A stretch of DNA of 64,000 nucleotides, from assembly GCF_000194605.1 (NCBI RefSeq), contig NC_015321.1:2542001-2606000 (forward strand), written 5' to 3'. Source of the stretch: Fluviicola taffensis DSM 16823 (GTDB lineage: Bacteria > Bacteroidota > Bacteroidia > Flavobacteriales_D > Crocinitomicaceae). The notes under the pieces were generated by a model. The model was not told where the DNA came from and ran no database searches. It worked only from the letters and a program-made list of their open reading frames with translations. A program made the position numbers and the translations under genes. This document shows positions 18,431 through 27,073 of this stretch, piece after piece; position 1 is the stretch's first letter, and each line of letters begins with the position of its first letter.

Positions 18431-19513
18431 TTAGTTAGTATATTCCAAGCAATCAAAAACCCGTTTTTCTGAATTATTATTGGCACGTTCCATGAGCAAA
18501 CCATCTTTGGTAACCAAAAAAATGAATCTATACGTATCGCCTTTAAATTCCAATTCATCCAATTTCTCCCAGTTTTCATCATAGATCAAAATATTAAATG
18601 GAAAATCTTCGAATTGTTCAAGTGGTCTTCGAATAATAACATAAGCCAATTTTCGATAGTCATCCATAAAAACCCTATTGATATACGAGCTCGATACAAA
18701 TGTAGAACGAACAATTGATGCATCTTTTTTATGTTGCTCTGCAGTTATTACAGGTACAGTAATGTTTCCAATTTTTGATGTTATGCGAATAAGTGGTTTT
18801 ATTTTACCACGAGGACTAATTTCATAAATGGTATCTGTGAATGCTGTATTGTAAATTATGGAGCCCTTTTGAGTACAAGTTCGTGTTATCATATCAGCCT
18901 CCAACTCATTCGGTTTTAGGAAACGATTGCTTAGGTTTTTGCCAATTAACCTCATTTTTCCATTTTCAATGTTGATTTTCGCAAAATGAGGTTGAGCATG
19001 TAAGTATTGCCCAGAAAGATAGCTGTTTTTGAATCGTATTCCATCTGGCCATGTTGATAAAATGAAGGTAGTAAGCTCATTCTGGTCATTCAAAAACAAG
19101 AAAGGAGACATTTTGTGTCCTTGATGAGATTGATTGAAAAAGGCATATTCTTTTTGGATAGTGAGTTTGCTATCTGTAATGAAAATTTTATTCTGGTTAG
19201 CGAGAAAAATGAAATGGTTGTGATTTACGATTAATACATCAATTAATTCAATAGAATTTTCTTTTTCGAAATTTGTAAGATTAATTTCGTTGACCAAATA
19301 ACCAGCTTTGTTGTAAACCATGATTATTTTCTGGGTTAGAAAATCAAAGGTATAATAGTAATGTTGCTCTTTATCCTGATACATTTTTATCCAGTAACAG
19401 GATTTGGGAGACTTCAATTGAAGCTGAGCTTGTTTAATAGTAGCGTTTTTAGTGGAGCAACTAATCAGTAAACAGATTGTGAGTGCTGTGAATAGATATT
19501 TTATCATTTTCAT
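18431..19513 (-). CDS. Propeller-like lipoprotein of unknown function, tandem copy 2
   Basis: 360 residues, nearly identical to copy 1 over most of its length, including the lipoprotein signal and the last 110 residues. In the variable segment near 210-235 it reads IIYNTAFTDTIY, which is closer to copy 3 (IIYNSAFTDTIY) than to copy 1 (VIYCAPFTDTIY), a mosaic pattern. Start chosen at the signal-peptide ATG at 19513. Ten bases separate it from copy 1. No function is known. Confidence 0.75.
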   Translation of the reverse strand: MKMIKYLFTALTICLLISCSTKNATIKQAQLQLKSPKSCYWIKMYQDKEQHYYYTFDFLTQKIIMVYNKAGYLVNEINLTNFEKENSIELIDVLIVNHNHFIFLANQNKIFITDSKLTIQKEYAFFNQSHQGHKMSPFLFLNDQNELTTFILSTWPDGIRFKNSYLSGQYLHAQPHFAKINIENGKMRLIGKNLSNRFLKPNELEADMITRTCTQKGSIIYNTAFTDTIYEISPRGKIKPLIRITSKIGNITVPVITAEQHKKDASIVRSTFVSSSYINRVFMDDYRKLAYVIIRRPLEQFEDFPFNILIYDENWEKLDELEFKGDTYRFIFLVTKDGLLMERANNNSEKRVFDCLEYTN

Positions 19514-19523
19514 AGTTAGTTTT

Positions 19524-20597
19524 TTAGTTAGTATATTCCAAGCAATCAAAAACCCGTTTTTCTGAATTATTATTGGCACGTTCCATGAGCAAACCATCTT
19601 TGGTAACCAAAAAATTGAGTCTATACGTATCACCTTTAAATTCCAATTCATCCAATTTTTCCCAGTTTTCATCATAAATCAAGACATTAAATGGAAAATC
19701 TTCGAATTGTTCAAGTGGTCTTCGGACGATGACATAATTCAGTTTTTGAAAGTCATCAATAAGCACTTTGTAAATCCATGAATTTGAAACATACGTATTG
19801 CGTATCATATCTGGATTTTTTCTTATTTCTTTTGATAAAAAAGCAGGACTAATAATTGTTCCAATTTTTGATTCGACACGAGTTATCGATGTTGTTTTTC
19901 CTGCTCTTGAAATGTGATAAATGGTATCAGTGAATGCTGAATTATAAATTATTTCACTATCCTTCGCACAAGTATAAAAGACACTCTGAAGATCAAGATT
20001 TAGCGGCTTTAAATATCTTCTAATGAGATCTCTCCCCGTTGTTTTCACCCTTCCCGTCGTTCTATTTATTTTTACAAATTTAGGTTGCTTATGCAAATGA
20101 GCATTGGATGAATAGTCTGAATCAAATTTTTTTCCATCAGGCCATGTTGCAGAAACGGCAGTAATAATCTCATTTTTACTTACAAATAGAGGTGGATTGA
20201 AATGTAGACCTTTGTAGTGAAAATTAGAAAAGGAAAATTCTTTTTTAATTTTCAAATCGGCATCAACTATAAAAATATGGTTATTCTTACTAAGTAAAAT
20301 GAACTGTTTGTTACTTTCAATGAATACAGCGCTTAATTCACAAGCGTTTTGTTCCATAAATTTTGTGAGTTCAATTTCATTTTGAAGTTTTCCTTTTTCA
20401 TCATAAATAATGATTTTTTTTCCAGTTAGTAACTCATAGGTGTAATAGTATTTAAGTCCGTTTTCTTGAAAATCATATAAATTATACCAAGATTGCGGCG
20501 ACTTCAATTGAAGATGAGCATGTTTAATAGTCGTGTTCTTAGTAGAGCAACTAATCAGTAAACAGATTGTGAGCGTTGTGAATAGATATTTCATCAT
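19524..20597 (-). CDS. Propeller-like lipoprotein of unknown function, tandem copy 3 (divergent)
   Basis: 357 residues with the same signal peptide (Cys18) and almost the same last 65 residues (LEQFEDFPFNVLIYDENWEK onward) as copies 1 and 2, but with a strongly different middle (about 40-290). This is what gene conversion or unequal crossing-over at the ends would leave. It is the first propeller gene of the operon, 14 bases downstream of a perfect 30-base palindrome. Confidence 0.75.
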   Translation of the reverse strand: MMKYLFTTLTICLLISCSTKNTTIKHAHLQLKSPQSWYNLYDFQENGLKYYYTYELLTGKKIIIYDEKGKLQNEIELTKFMEQNACELSAVFIESNKQFILLSKNNHIFIVDADLKIKKEFSFSNFHYKGLHFNPPLFVSKNEIITAVSATWPDGKKFDSDYSSNAHLHKQPKFVKINRTTGRVKTTGRDLIRRYLKPLNLDLQSVFYTCAKDSEIIYNSAFTDTIYHISRAGKTTSITRVESKIGTIISPAFLSKEIRKNPDMIRNTYVSNSWIYKVLIDDFQKLNYVIVRRPLEQFEDFPFNVLIYDENWEKLDELEFKGDTYRLNFLVTKDGLLMERANNNSEKRVFDCLEYTN

Positions 20598-20610
20598 TTT
20601 AGGAAGGGTT

Positions 20611-20640
20611 AAGTTGGGAGAGAAATTTCTCTCCCAACTT
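20611..20640 (-). terminator. Perfect 30-base palindrome inside the lipoprotein operon
   Basis: AAGTTGGGAGAGAAA is followed at once by its exact reverse complement. It lies 11 bases after the stop of the upstream lipoprotein and 14 bases before the ATG of copy 3. There is no U-run on the minus-strand transcript, so it may be an attenuator, a processing site or an mRNA stabiliser rather than a true terminator. Confidence 0.6.
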
Positions 20641-20651
20641 TAGATTTAAAA

Positions 20652-21119
20652 TTACAATTGAAATGGATACACCATTTTTGCTGCCCCAAGTTCTTTAATA
20701 ACCAAGTAACCTGTGGTTGAAGCAGAGATTGTTCCTTTTAGTTTAACAGTGTTTATTCCTGCAACAACGTTGTCTAGCAAAGATGGATCAATAACTGTTC
20801 TTAAAGTGCCATGATGAGCAGTTGCAAATCCTCCTTGGTTATCACTGTTACTAAAATCTGTTATAAGCTCGGCCACACTAAGACCTATAATTGTTACTTC
20901 CAGGCAGTTTGTTGGAGATCCTTCACAACCAAAGTCATTCCCACCACGATCAAACCAAGTAGATGATGCAGTAGGTTCACCACTCGATTTCTCAAAATTT
21001 GTTGAAGTTTGTGTTTTAGAGGAGCTCTCTGTTGAGCTTCGTGGATTAATTGCTTCCTTCTCGCAAGAAGAGAGAGTGATTGCTGCCATGATAGACAGGC
21101 TTAAAAATGTTCGTTTCAT
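20652..21119 (-). CDS. Small secreted lipoprotein, first gene of the lipoprotein operon
   Basis: 155 residues with a lipoprotein signal (MKRTFLSLSIMAAITLSSC, Cys19), a Ser/Thr-rich linker (20-55), WFDRGGNDFGCEGSPTNCLE with two cysteines, and a beta-rich end (GTISASTTGYLVIKELG). The family is not recognised. The frame is open to 21197, but the ATG at 21119 begins the signal peptide. It precedes the three propeller-like lipoproteins in the same direction. Confidence 0.7.
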   Translation of the reverse strand: MKRTFLSLSIMAAITLSSCEKEAINPRSSTESSSKTQTSTNFEKSSGEPTASSTWFDRGGNDFGCEGSPTNCLEVTIIGLSVAELITDFSNSDNQGGFATAHHGTLRTVIDPSLLDNVVAGINTVKLKGTISASTTGYLVIKELGAAKMVYPFQL

Positions 21120-21331
21120 AAAATGTGAATAATAATTAATAATACAATGTATTACTTCGGCCGAGGTGTACAGTTCAATGGTAAAAAAAAAAAACAACTA
21201 GTTCCAAATAAATTTTCAATTTTAACAGTTTTCGAATAGATTCCAATTTTCTAAATCAAGTTTTCAATCTGTTTTTAGAAGTTATTTATCTCCAGACTTA
21301 ATTATATGCATGAACTTCACTAATTTCGTGT

Positions 21332-22837
21332 ATGCAACTTTCAGAAAGAATAAAAACAATTGACTGGTCTTCATTAAAAACAATCCTATTTGTGGGATTG
21401 ATTGTGCGCTTAATTGCAGCCATTTTTTCAGAAGGTTATGCCATGCACGACGATCACTTTTTGGTCATTGAGGCGGCTGGCTCTTGGGCAGATGGTTTTG
21501 ATTACAATCATTGGTTGCCTTGGAACAAACCAGCGGGTTCTACTCCAGAAGGCCATAGTTTTACCTATGTTGGATTGAATTACCTCTTTTTCTCAGGACT
21601 AAAGTCTCTTGGGATTTCAGATCCGAAAGTATTGATGCTCATCAATCGGTTTGTTCATGCACTCTTTTCATTGCTCATTATTCGATTTGGATATTTGATT
21701 ACTGAGAAATTATCAAGTAAGAAAACAGCAACTTATGTCGGTTGGTTATTGGCACTTTTGTGGGCAATGCCTTTCTTATCAGTTAGAAACTTAGTTGAAG
21801 TGGTAAGTATTCCATTCTTGATGTGGGCAGTTTGGTTGACTTTGAAAGAAAATAGTAAATGGGCATTGTTTTATGCAGGTTTACTCATTGGAGTTGCGAT
21901 TTCTTTTCGGTATCAAATTGCCATTTATGCTGTAGGGCTCGGTATTTATTATGTGTTCAAATTAGAATGGCGGAAGCTGATATTAATGTCGGCAGGTTCG
22001 ATCCTTCTGTTCGTTTTAACTCAGGGTGTAGTCGATTATTTCATTTGGGGGTATCCTTTTGCAGAATTTAGAGGGTATGTGGTGTATAATATGAATGAAG
22101 GAACACAATACATGGGAGTGAATCGACACAATTACTTTATGTATTTCTATGTCCTCTTTGGATTATTGCTTTTTCCATTAGGAATAATGGCCTTAGTAGC
22201 CTATTTCAAAAGTGCTAAAAAATATGCGATTTTATTTGTGCCGACGGTTATCTTTTTACTGTTTCATTCGTGGTTTCCAAATCGTCAAGAGCGCTTTATT
22301 TTGACTATTTTCCCCTTAGTGGTTATTCTTGTTTTCTTAGGTATTGAGCAGTTAAGAGAACGTCCATTCTGGAATAAATTTTGGAAAATATCATGGGTTT
22401 CCTTTTGGATTTTGAATACTCCTTTATTGTGTGTTCTAACAGTAATGCCATCGAAGCAATCACGAATTAATACGATGTATTCTCTTAACGGAAGGGTGAA
22501 AGGAAACGAACGTATTTTGATTGAAGCTACGGGTGAAACAAATCCTGAAATGATGCCATTTTTCTATTCAGGGAAGTGGAATTATACAGTGACCGAACGT
22601 TGGAGTTTGGATACTATTAATCCAGCAAGTTTTTACACCGCAGAACCGAAGGATTATATTTTCTTCTTCGGACAAAAAAACTTGGAACAGCGAATAGATA
22701 CCTTTCAAGTGATTTATCCAAAAATGCATCGTGAGGCTCAAATAAATCCCAGTTTTGTAGACAAGTTCCTACATGGGATAAATCCAAGAAATTCGAATTC
22801 TTATGTAGAAATTTGGAAAACGGAGGTGAAGGATTAA
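21332..22837 (+). CDS. Alg9/GT22-like mannosyltransferase
   Basis: A 501-residue membrane protein with about nine or ten hydrophobic segments. The first loop carries YAMHDDHFLVIEAA, in the place where GT22 and related GT-C enzymes have the acidic catalytic motif. HSWFPNRQERFILTIFPLVV near residue 310 matches the H-x-x-x-x-x-x-E-R-F motif of the eukaryotic Alg9/PIG-B family. Such enzymes move a sugar from a lipid carrier on the outer face of the inner membrane. Donor and acceptor are unknown. Its stop overlaps that of the convergent gene by 3 bases. Confidence 0.8.
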   Translation: MQLSERIKTIDWSSLKTILFVGLIVRLIAAIFSEGYAMHDDHFLVIEAAGSWADGFDYNHWLPWNKPAGSTPEGHSFTYVGLNYLFFSGLKSLGISDPKVLMLINRFVHALFSLLIIRFGYLITEKLSSKKTATYVGWLLALLWAMPFLSVRNLVEVVSIPFLMWAVWLTLKENSKWALFYAGLLIGVAISFRYQIAIYAVGLGIYYVFKLEWRKLILMSAGSILLFVLTQGVVDYFIWGYPFAEFRGYVVYNMNEGTQYMGVNRHNYFMYFYVLFGLLLFPLGIMALVAYFKSAKKYAILFVPTVIFLLFHSWFPNRQERFILTIFPLVVILVFLGIEQLRERPFWNKFWKISWVSFWILNTPLLCVLTVMPSKQSRINTMYSLNGRVKGNERILIEATGETNPEMMPFFYSGKWNYTVTERWSLDTINPASFYTAEPKDYIFFFGQKNLEQRIDTFQVIYPKMHREAQINPSFVDKFLHGINPRNSNSYVEIWKTEVKD

Positions 22838-23256
22838 TTATAAATCCGCAATAAATTACTTCCGTTCCAAGTGGTTTCGTATTTCCTTAATCCCCAACTA
22901 GAGTTGGCAATTGGCGATCCATCATACAGGGAGAAACGAGCGCTTGAACAAGGATCGTTTAATTGAAGAAAATTAGTAGAATCAGTAGTTAATCCAGTTG
23001 CACAAATATTCTCTGGGTCTTCCGGTGACATGCGCTCCCAAGCTACAAAGACATCAAACGATTGTCTGTAAACAATAATTCCTTTGATTCCACCTGAAAC
23101 ATAAGCCCAGCCACCAACACTATTTAAGTCTTGGTAACTTGGCAAAGTAAGATCTATTTGAAAATCAAAAGCAATACTTGGAACTGGATGGGTTTTGTTT
23201 TTTTTACAAGAAACACCAATCAAGAGGAATATCAATAAAAAGATTCGTATTTTCAC
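22834..23256 (-). CDS. Rieske-like lipoprotein lacking cluster ligands
   Basis: 140 residues with a lipoprotein signal (MKIRIFLLIFLLIGVSCK, Cys17). The order VAWERMSPEDPENICA, DPCSSARFSLYDGSPI and LRKYE follows small Rieske-type proteins of Bacteroidota, which have C-x-H and C-x2-H at these places. Here no histidine stands in either position, so a [2Fe-2S] cluster cannot form in the usual way. The family call is tentative; the function is unknown. Divergent from the small basic gene at 23282. Confidence 0.55.
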   Translation of the reverse strand: MKIRIFLLIFLLIGVSCKKNKTHPVPSIAFDFQIDLTLPSYQDLNSVGGWAYVSGGIKGIIVYRQSFDVFVAWERMSPEDPENICATGLTTDSTNFLQLNDPCSSARFSLYDGSPIANSSWGLRKYETTWNGSNLLRIYN

Positions 23257-23281
23257 TTTACGTTATTGGAATGATAAATTT

Positions 23282-23554
23282 ATGAACTTAAGAACGATTT
23301 TACAAGGCTTTGTATTGTGTGGGCTACTTATTTTTGGTGCAGGATCCGTAACTTCCTCTTATAGTCAAGACGGATCGGTTGCTAAAGCGGAGAAAACAAT
23401 TGCAAAACGCAGAAAGAAAGATGCGAAAGCTGCTAAGAAAGAAGCAAAAAAATCGAAGAAGGCATTTTGGTCAAAACAATCCAAGTCTGCTAAAAAAAGC
23501 GTGAAACGAAATGCCCGAAGACAACGGCAATCTTCTCGGGGTTCGAGGGGATGA
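23282..23554 (+). CDS. Small exported Lys/Arg/Ala-rich protein
   Basis: 90 residues with a signal peptide (MNLRTILQGFVLCGLLIFGA, cleaved near SSYSQ) and a mature part built almost only of Lys, Arg, Ala and Ser (KRRKKDAKAAKKEAKKSKK), ending in RQRQSSRGSRG. No catalytic motif. A strongly basic periplasmic or surface peptide might bind nucleic acid, LPS or another polyanion; this is inference. Start at the ATG that opens the signal peptide. Confidence 0.6.
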   Translation: MNLRTILQGFVLCGLLIFGAGSVTSSYSQDGSVAKAEKTIAKRRKKDAKAAKKEAKKSKKAFWSKQSKSAKKSVKRNARRQRQSSRGSRG

Positions 23555-23621
23555 TAGAAAAGGGTTTAAAAAGTTAAAAGGAGTTCAAAATGTTTAAAAC
23601 AAATTGTATTTGAACATTGTT

Positions 23622-24488
23622 TTAGACAAACAGCTTTTCCTTCCAGCCTTCCGCTTCTTCTTCTGTCAGTAAATTTAATTGCTTCAAGTATTTCGTAGTC
23701 TTTTCAAAAGCAAGTGGATACTCAATTCCTTTGTAATTCCAATCTGTTTCATTGAGCCAATTTTTCACCTGATCCAACGGTAAGTTATAACGCCATGAAA
23801 TGATTTCTGCTGAATCTGGATGTGCTTTTACCTCGCTTGCTTTTTGATTGACGATTTCGCACATTTGCTTTAATAAGTCAGCATGCTTCTCGGCAACTTC
23901 AGTACGAGCTGCAATTACAAAACAAGGCCATGGAGTTACTACATCACCAACGTAATCACATTTCCCTTGCTCTACAAATGGAGATGTTGTGTATTTTTCC
24001 CATAGAAATGCTTCAGCTTCCTTGTTTCCCAATGCCCACAAACCACCATAAACGTCGCCAATTACGTTGAATTTTAATCCTTCCAGATTCCAACCATATT
24101 GATCTGCCATCACATAAGCCATCAAATGTGAACCTGATCCGTATCTAGAAATGGCAAATGTTTGATTTTCGATGTCTTCTGGTTTTTTAATTGCACCATT
24201 TTTTGGAACATGAATTCCCCAGCTTAACGGTGAAACAACATAAACCTGAAGAATCTTTGCGTCTAATCCTTGTAAAATAGATTTGGTAATTCCTTCTGTT
24301 AAAAGTACCGCAATGTCAATAGATCCAGTTTCTAAACCGCGAATCATTTGACCAGTTCCCCCGCTCATATCCGACCAATGAAGATTTAAACCGATTTCTT
24401 GAAATTTACCTTCTTCAATTGCCAATCTCCATGGCAAGTTAAAATGTTCGGGAACACCACCTATTTTTAGGCCTAATTCGTTTTTCAT
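23622..24488 (-). CDS. Cytosolic NMT1/THI5-like substrate-binding protein
   Basis: A 288-residue two-lobed binding-protein fold: LKIGGVPEHFNLPWRLAIEE at the start, the lobe switch at FAISRYGSGSHLMAYVMADQ, and DYVGDVVTPWPCFVIAART. Unlike transporter partners it has no signal peptide or lipobox. Its ATG overlaps the stop of the ABC exporter by 4 bases. It may sense or carry a small molecule in the cytoplasm; the ligand is unknown. Confidence 0.8.
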   Translation of the reverse strand: MKNELGLKIGGVPEHFNLPWRLAIEEGKFQEIGLNLHWSDMSGGTGQMIRGLETGSIDIAVLLTEGITKSILQGLDAKILQVYVVSPLSWGIHVPKNGAIKKPEDIENQTFAISRYGSGSHLMAYVMADQYGWNLEGLKFNVIGDVYGGLWALGNKEAEAFLWEKYTTSPFVEQGKCDYVGDVVTPWPCFVIAARTEVAEKHADLLKQMCEIVNQKASEVKAHPDSAEIISWRYNLPLDQVKNWLNETDWNYKGIEYPLAFEKTTKYLKQLNLLTEEEAEGWKEKLFV

Positions 24489-26245
24489 TGCTTTGAAAAT
24501 TGCATGGAATGCAGCTTTTTGTACAAACCATCTTTGCGTAATAATTCTTCGTGAGATCCAATTTCTTGAATTTCACCTTTGTCAAGGACAATGATTTTAT
24601 TTGCCGCTTGTATGGTAGATAATCGGTGTGCAATAACGATGGAAGTTCTTCCCTTGGTTAATCTTTCAGTGGCTTGTTGAATCAATAATTCAGATTCGTT
24701 GTCAACGCTTGAAGTTGCTTCGTCCAAAATCAAAATGTGTGGATTGTAAACATAAGCTCGAATGAAAGCGAGCAATTGTCGTTGTCCAACAGAAAGCACT
24801 CCTCCGCGTTCACCCACTTGGTAATCGTAGCCATTTGGTAATTTTTCAATGAAACTATCGGCTCCAACTGCTTTTGCTGCTGCGATAACTTCTTCGCGGG
24901 TAATCTCCTCATTACCTAAGGTAATATTGTTGTGAATCGTGTCGGAAAACAAGAATACATCTTGAAGTACAATTGCAATGTTTTTTCGTAAAGTATCCAT
25001 GTGAATTTCGCGCAATTCAACTTCTCCAATATGAATAGTTCCTTTCTGATATTCATAAAAACGACTCAATAGATTGACAATTGACGTTTTTCCTGCTCCT
25101 GTTGCACCAACAAATGCTATTGTTTCTTTTGGTTGAATAATCAGATTAATGTCTTTCAGTACCCAATCTTCTTCCTTGTAAGCGAAAGATACGTGTTCAA
25201 ATTTCAAAGGTTGTTCAAAATCGCAAATCTCAATCGTTCCAGATTCTTGCACATGATCTTGTGTATCCAATAATTCAAATACTTTATCTGCTCGAACTAT
25301 TCCTCGTTGTAAAATATTGAATTTATCTGCTAGCATCCGAATTGGTCGGAATAGCATTTGAATCCAAAGGGTGAAACTGAATACGGTACCAAATAATTGA
25401 TTGTCATCTATTCTTTTTCCAGTCATTGAAAATGCTGCCCAAACAATTAATAAGGCAATAGATAGTGAACTCAAAAATTCAACCACAGGAAAGAAAATTG
25501 AGAATGCCCAAACTGCATTTACATGTGCTTGGCGATGCGTTTTATTCGCTTCTTGAAAGGATTGATATTCCTTTTTTTCTCGTCCAAATATTTGAACAAT
25601 GTTCATTCCTGTCAAACGTTCCTGAACAAATGAGTTCAAGCGATGAACCGCCGTTCCTTCTTGTTGAAAGCTTTTTCGCATGGCTTTCGCAAAAATTCGC
25701 GTTGCCAAAATCAATATCGGAATGGGAATCAATGCCATTAAAGACAATTGCCAATTGCTTAAAAACATCAGCGTTAAAACGACAATCAGCATCAATAAAT
25801 CGCCTAAAATATCGATGAGACCTGAAGAGAAAACTTCGGAGATGGCTTCAATATCTGAAACAACCCGAGTAACCAATCCACCAACAGGCGAACGATCGAA
25901 GAATTGCATTCGGAAAGTAGATAAATGATTGAAAACGGTTACTCGAATATCTCGAATAACGGATTGCGCCATGAAATTGGAGAAGAAAGTGGTCAAAAAT
26001 TGCAGCAATCCTTCGAATAATAACATTCCTGCTACAATAAGAATCCATTTCAAAAAGAGCGATGCATTTTGGGTTTTAACTAAGTATTGCTCTACGGTAT
26101 TTCCAATGATCATTGGACGTAAAGGACCAATAATTGAAAGGAGAATGGTGCAAATAAGGGCTAAAATTAAAAGTCCAGAATAGGGCTTTGCAAACTTTAA
26201 TAAGCGTTTGAAAATTCGGAAATCAATTTTGCTTTGTTTAGCCAT
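24485..26245 (-). CDS. MsbA-like ABC exporter (fused membrane and ATPase domains)
   Basis: Six transmembrane helices over residues 1-310 (first at about 23-42) are followed by an ABC ATPase with Walker A GATGAGKTS (380-388), the signature LSVGQRQLLAF, Walker B ILILDEATSS and an H-loop IVIAHRLST. This homodimeric half-transporter type exports lipids, drugs or peptides. The 586-residue length is typical. A TAATTTTG box ends five bases before its ATG, so the mRNA may be leaderless. The next gene, an NMT1-like binding protein, overlaps it. Confidence 0.94.
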   Translation of the reverse strand: MAKQSKIDFRIFKRLLKFAKPYSGLLILALICTILLSIIGPLRPMIIGNTVEQYLVKTQNASLFLKWILIVAGMLLFEGLLQFLTTFFSNFMAQSVIRDIRVTVFNHLSTFRMQFFDRSPVGGLVTRVVSDIEAISEVFSSGLIDILGDLLMLIVVLTLMFLSNWQLSLMALIPIPILILATRIFAKAMRKSFQQEGTAVHRLNSFVQERLTGMNIVQIFGREKKEYQSFQEANKTHRQAHVNAVWAFSIFFPVVEFLSSLSIALLIVWAAFSMTGKRIDDNQLFGTVFSFTLWIQMLFRPIRMLADKFNILQRGIVRADKVFELLDTQDHVQESGTIEICDFEQPLKFEHVSFAYKEEDWVLKDINLIIQPKETIAFVGATGAGKTSIVNLLSRFYEYQKGTIHIGEVELREIHMDTLRKNIAIVLQDVFLFSDTIHNNITLGNEEITREEVIAAAKAVGADSFIEKLPNGYDYQVGERGGVLSVGQRQLLAFIRAYVYNPHILILDEATSSVDNESELLIQQATERLTKGRTSIVIAHRLSTIQAANKIIVLDKGEIQEIGSHEELLRKDGLYKKLHSMQFSKQ

Positions 26246-26249
26246 GTTG

Positions 26250-26257
26250 CAAAATTA
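26250..26257 (-). promoter_or_regulatory. -7 box (TAATTTTG) directly before the ABC exporter
   Basis: Read on the minus strand, TAATTTTG is followed by CAAC and the ATG at 26245. The expected transcription start falls on or next to the start codon. Confidence 0.5.
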
Positions 26258-26411
26258 CATCTAAGGATTGATTTAGAACTATAATTTAACTGCTAAAATT
26301 CATTAAGAAATCACATTTTTATTTCCATTGTTGCCTTTTATTGCTTTTATTTGTGAGGAGACAAAGGAGCTCCTGTAAACGAGTAATTTTCACCTCCAAT
26401 ATTCAATAAAT

Positions 26412-27059
26412 ATGGTTCACAATTTAGGTCAATCGACATCGATTTTCAATACGTTCTTGGGGGAATTAAGAGATTGCACCCTTCAAACTGATCCCATGCG
26501 ATTTAGAAGGAATCTAGAGCGTGTTGCGGAGGTTTTGGCTTATGAAGTTAGCAAACAATTGGATTATCAAACAGAATTGGTGACAACTCCTTTGGGTGAA
26601 GCGGAGGTTTCAAGGTTAAAGCAACAACCTGTTTTAGCAACTATTTTACGTGCAGGATTGCCCATGCATCAAGGTTTATTGAATTACTTTGATCGCGCAG
26701 AAAGTGCTTTTGTTTCGGCTTATAGAAAACATAAGAACGCGGAAGATTTTGACATTCACGTGGAATATTTGGCTGCTCCTTCTATTGATGGAAAAACAGT
26801 AATTATTTCAGATCCAATGTTAGCAACAGGAAGTTCGATGGTCATGGTTTACAAAGCGCTTTTAAAGCAAGGGAAACCAGCTAAAGTTCATATTGTTGCA
26901 GCTATTGCAGCTCCTGAGGCTATTGAATATGTGAAAAAGCATTTACCAGAAACAATTACGATTTGGGTAGGTGCTATTGATAAAGAATTAACCGCTCAAT
27001 CTTACATTGTCCCAGGTTTGGGCGATGCAGGAGATTTGGCTTATGGAGTAAAATGTTAA
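26412..27059 (+). CDS. upp: Uracil phosphoribosyltransferase
   Basis: Converts uracil and PRPP to UMP in pyrimidine salvage. The PRPP loop VIISDPMLATGSSMVMVY (about 135-152), the early LRAGLPMHQGLL and the uracil-binding end YIVPGLGDAGDLAYG are all present. 215 residues, normal length. Two further genes follow in the same direction with gaps of 14 and 0 bases. Confidence 0.96.
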   Translation: MVHNLGQSTSIFNTFLGELRDCTLQTDPMRFRRNLERVAEVLAYEVSKQLDYQTELVTTPLGEAEVSRLKQQPVLATILRAGLPMHQGLLNYFDRAESAFVSAYRKHKNAEDFDIHVEYLAAPSIDGKTVIISDPMLATGSSMVMVYKALLKQGKPAKVHIVAAIAAPEAIEYVKKHLPETITIWVGAIDKELTAQSYIVPGLGDAGDLAYGVKC

Positions 27060-27073
27060 GGAGATAAAATACT

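Larger units (their letters stand above)
17335..20597. repeat. Three-copy tandem repeat, unit about 1.09 kb
   Basis: The stops are at 17335, 18431 and 19524, giving units of 1096 and 1093 bases. Units 1 and 2 are highly alike; unit 3 matches them only at both ends. The junctions share the ACTAACTAAAAACTAACT-type spacer and the following ATGAAAATGAT, which also precedes the gene at 16849. Confidence 0.85.

Noticed and set aside
18421-18582. 54-codon N-terminal extension of the copy 1 lipoprotein
   Set aside because: It runs in another frame over the conserved 3' end of the upstream copy and would bury the signal peptide; the same holds at 19514-19675.
22010-22070. Second gene inside the GT22-like gene (frame at 21859-22071)
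   Set aside because: Shadow frame without independent support.
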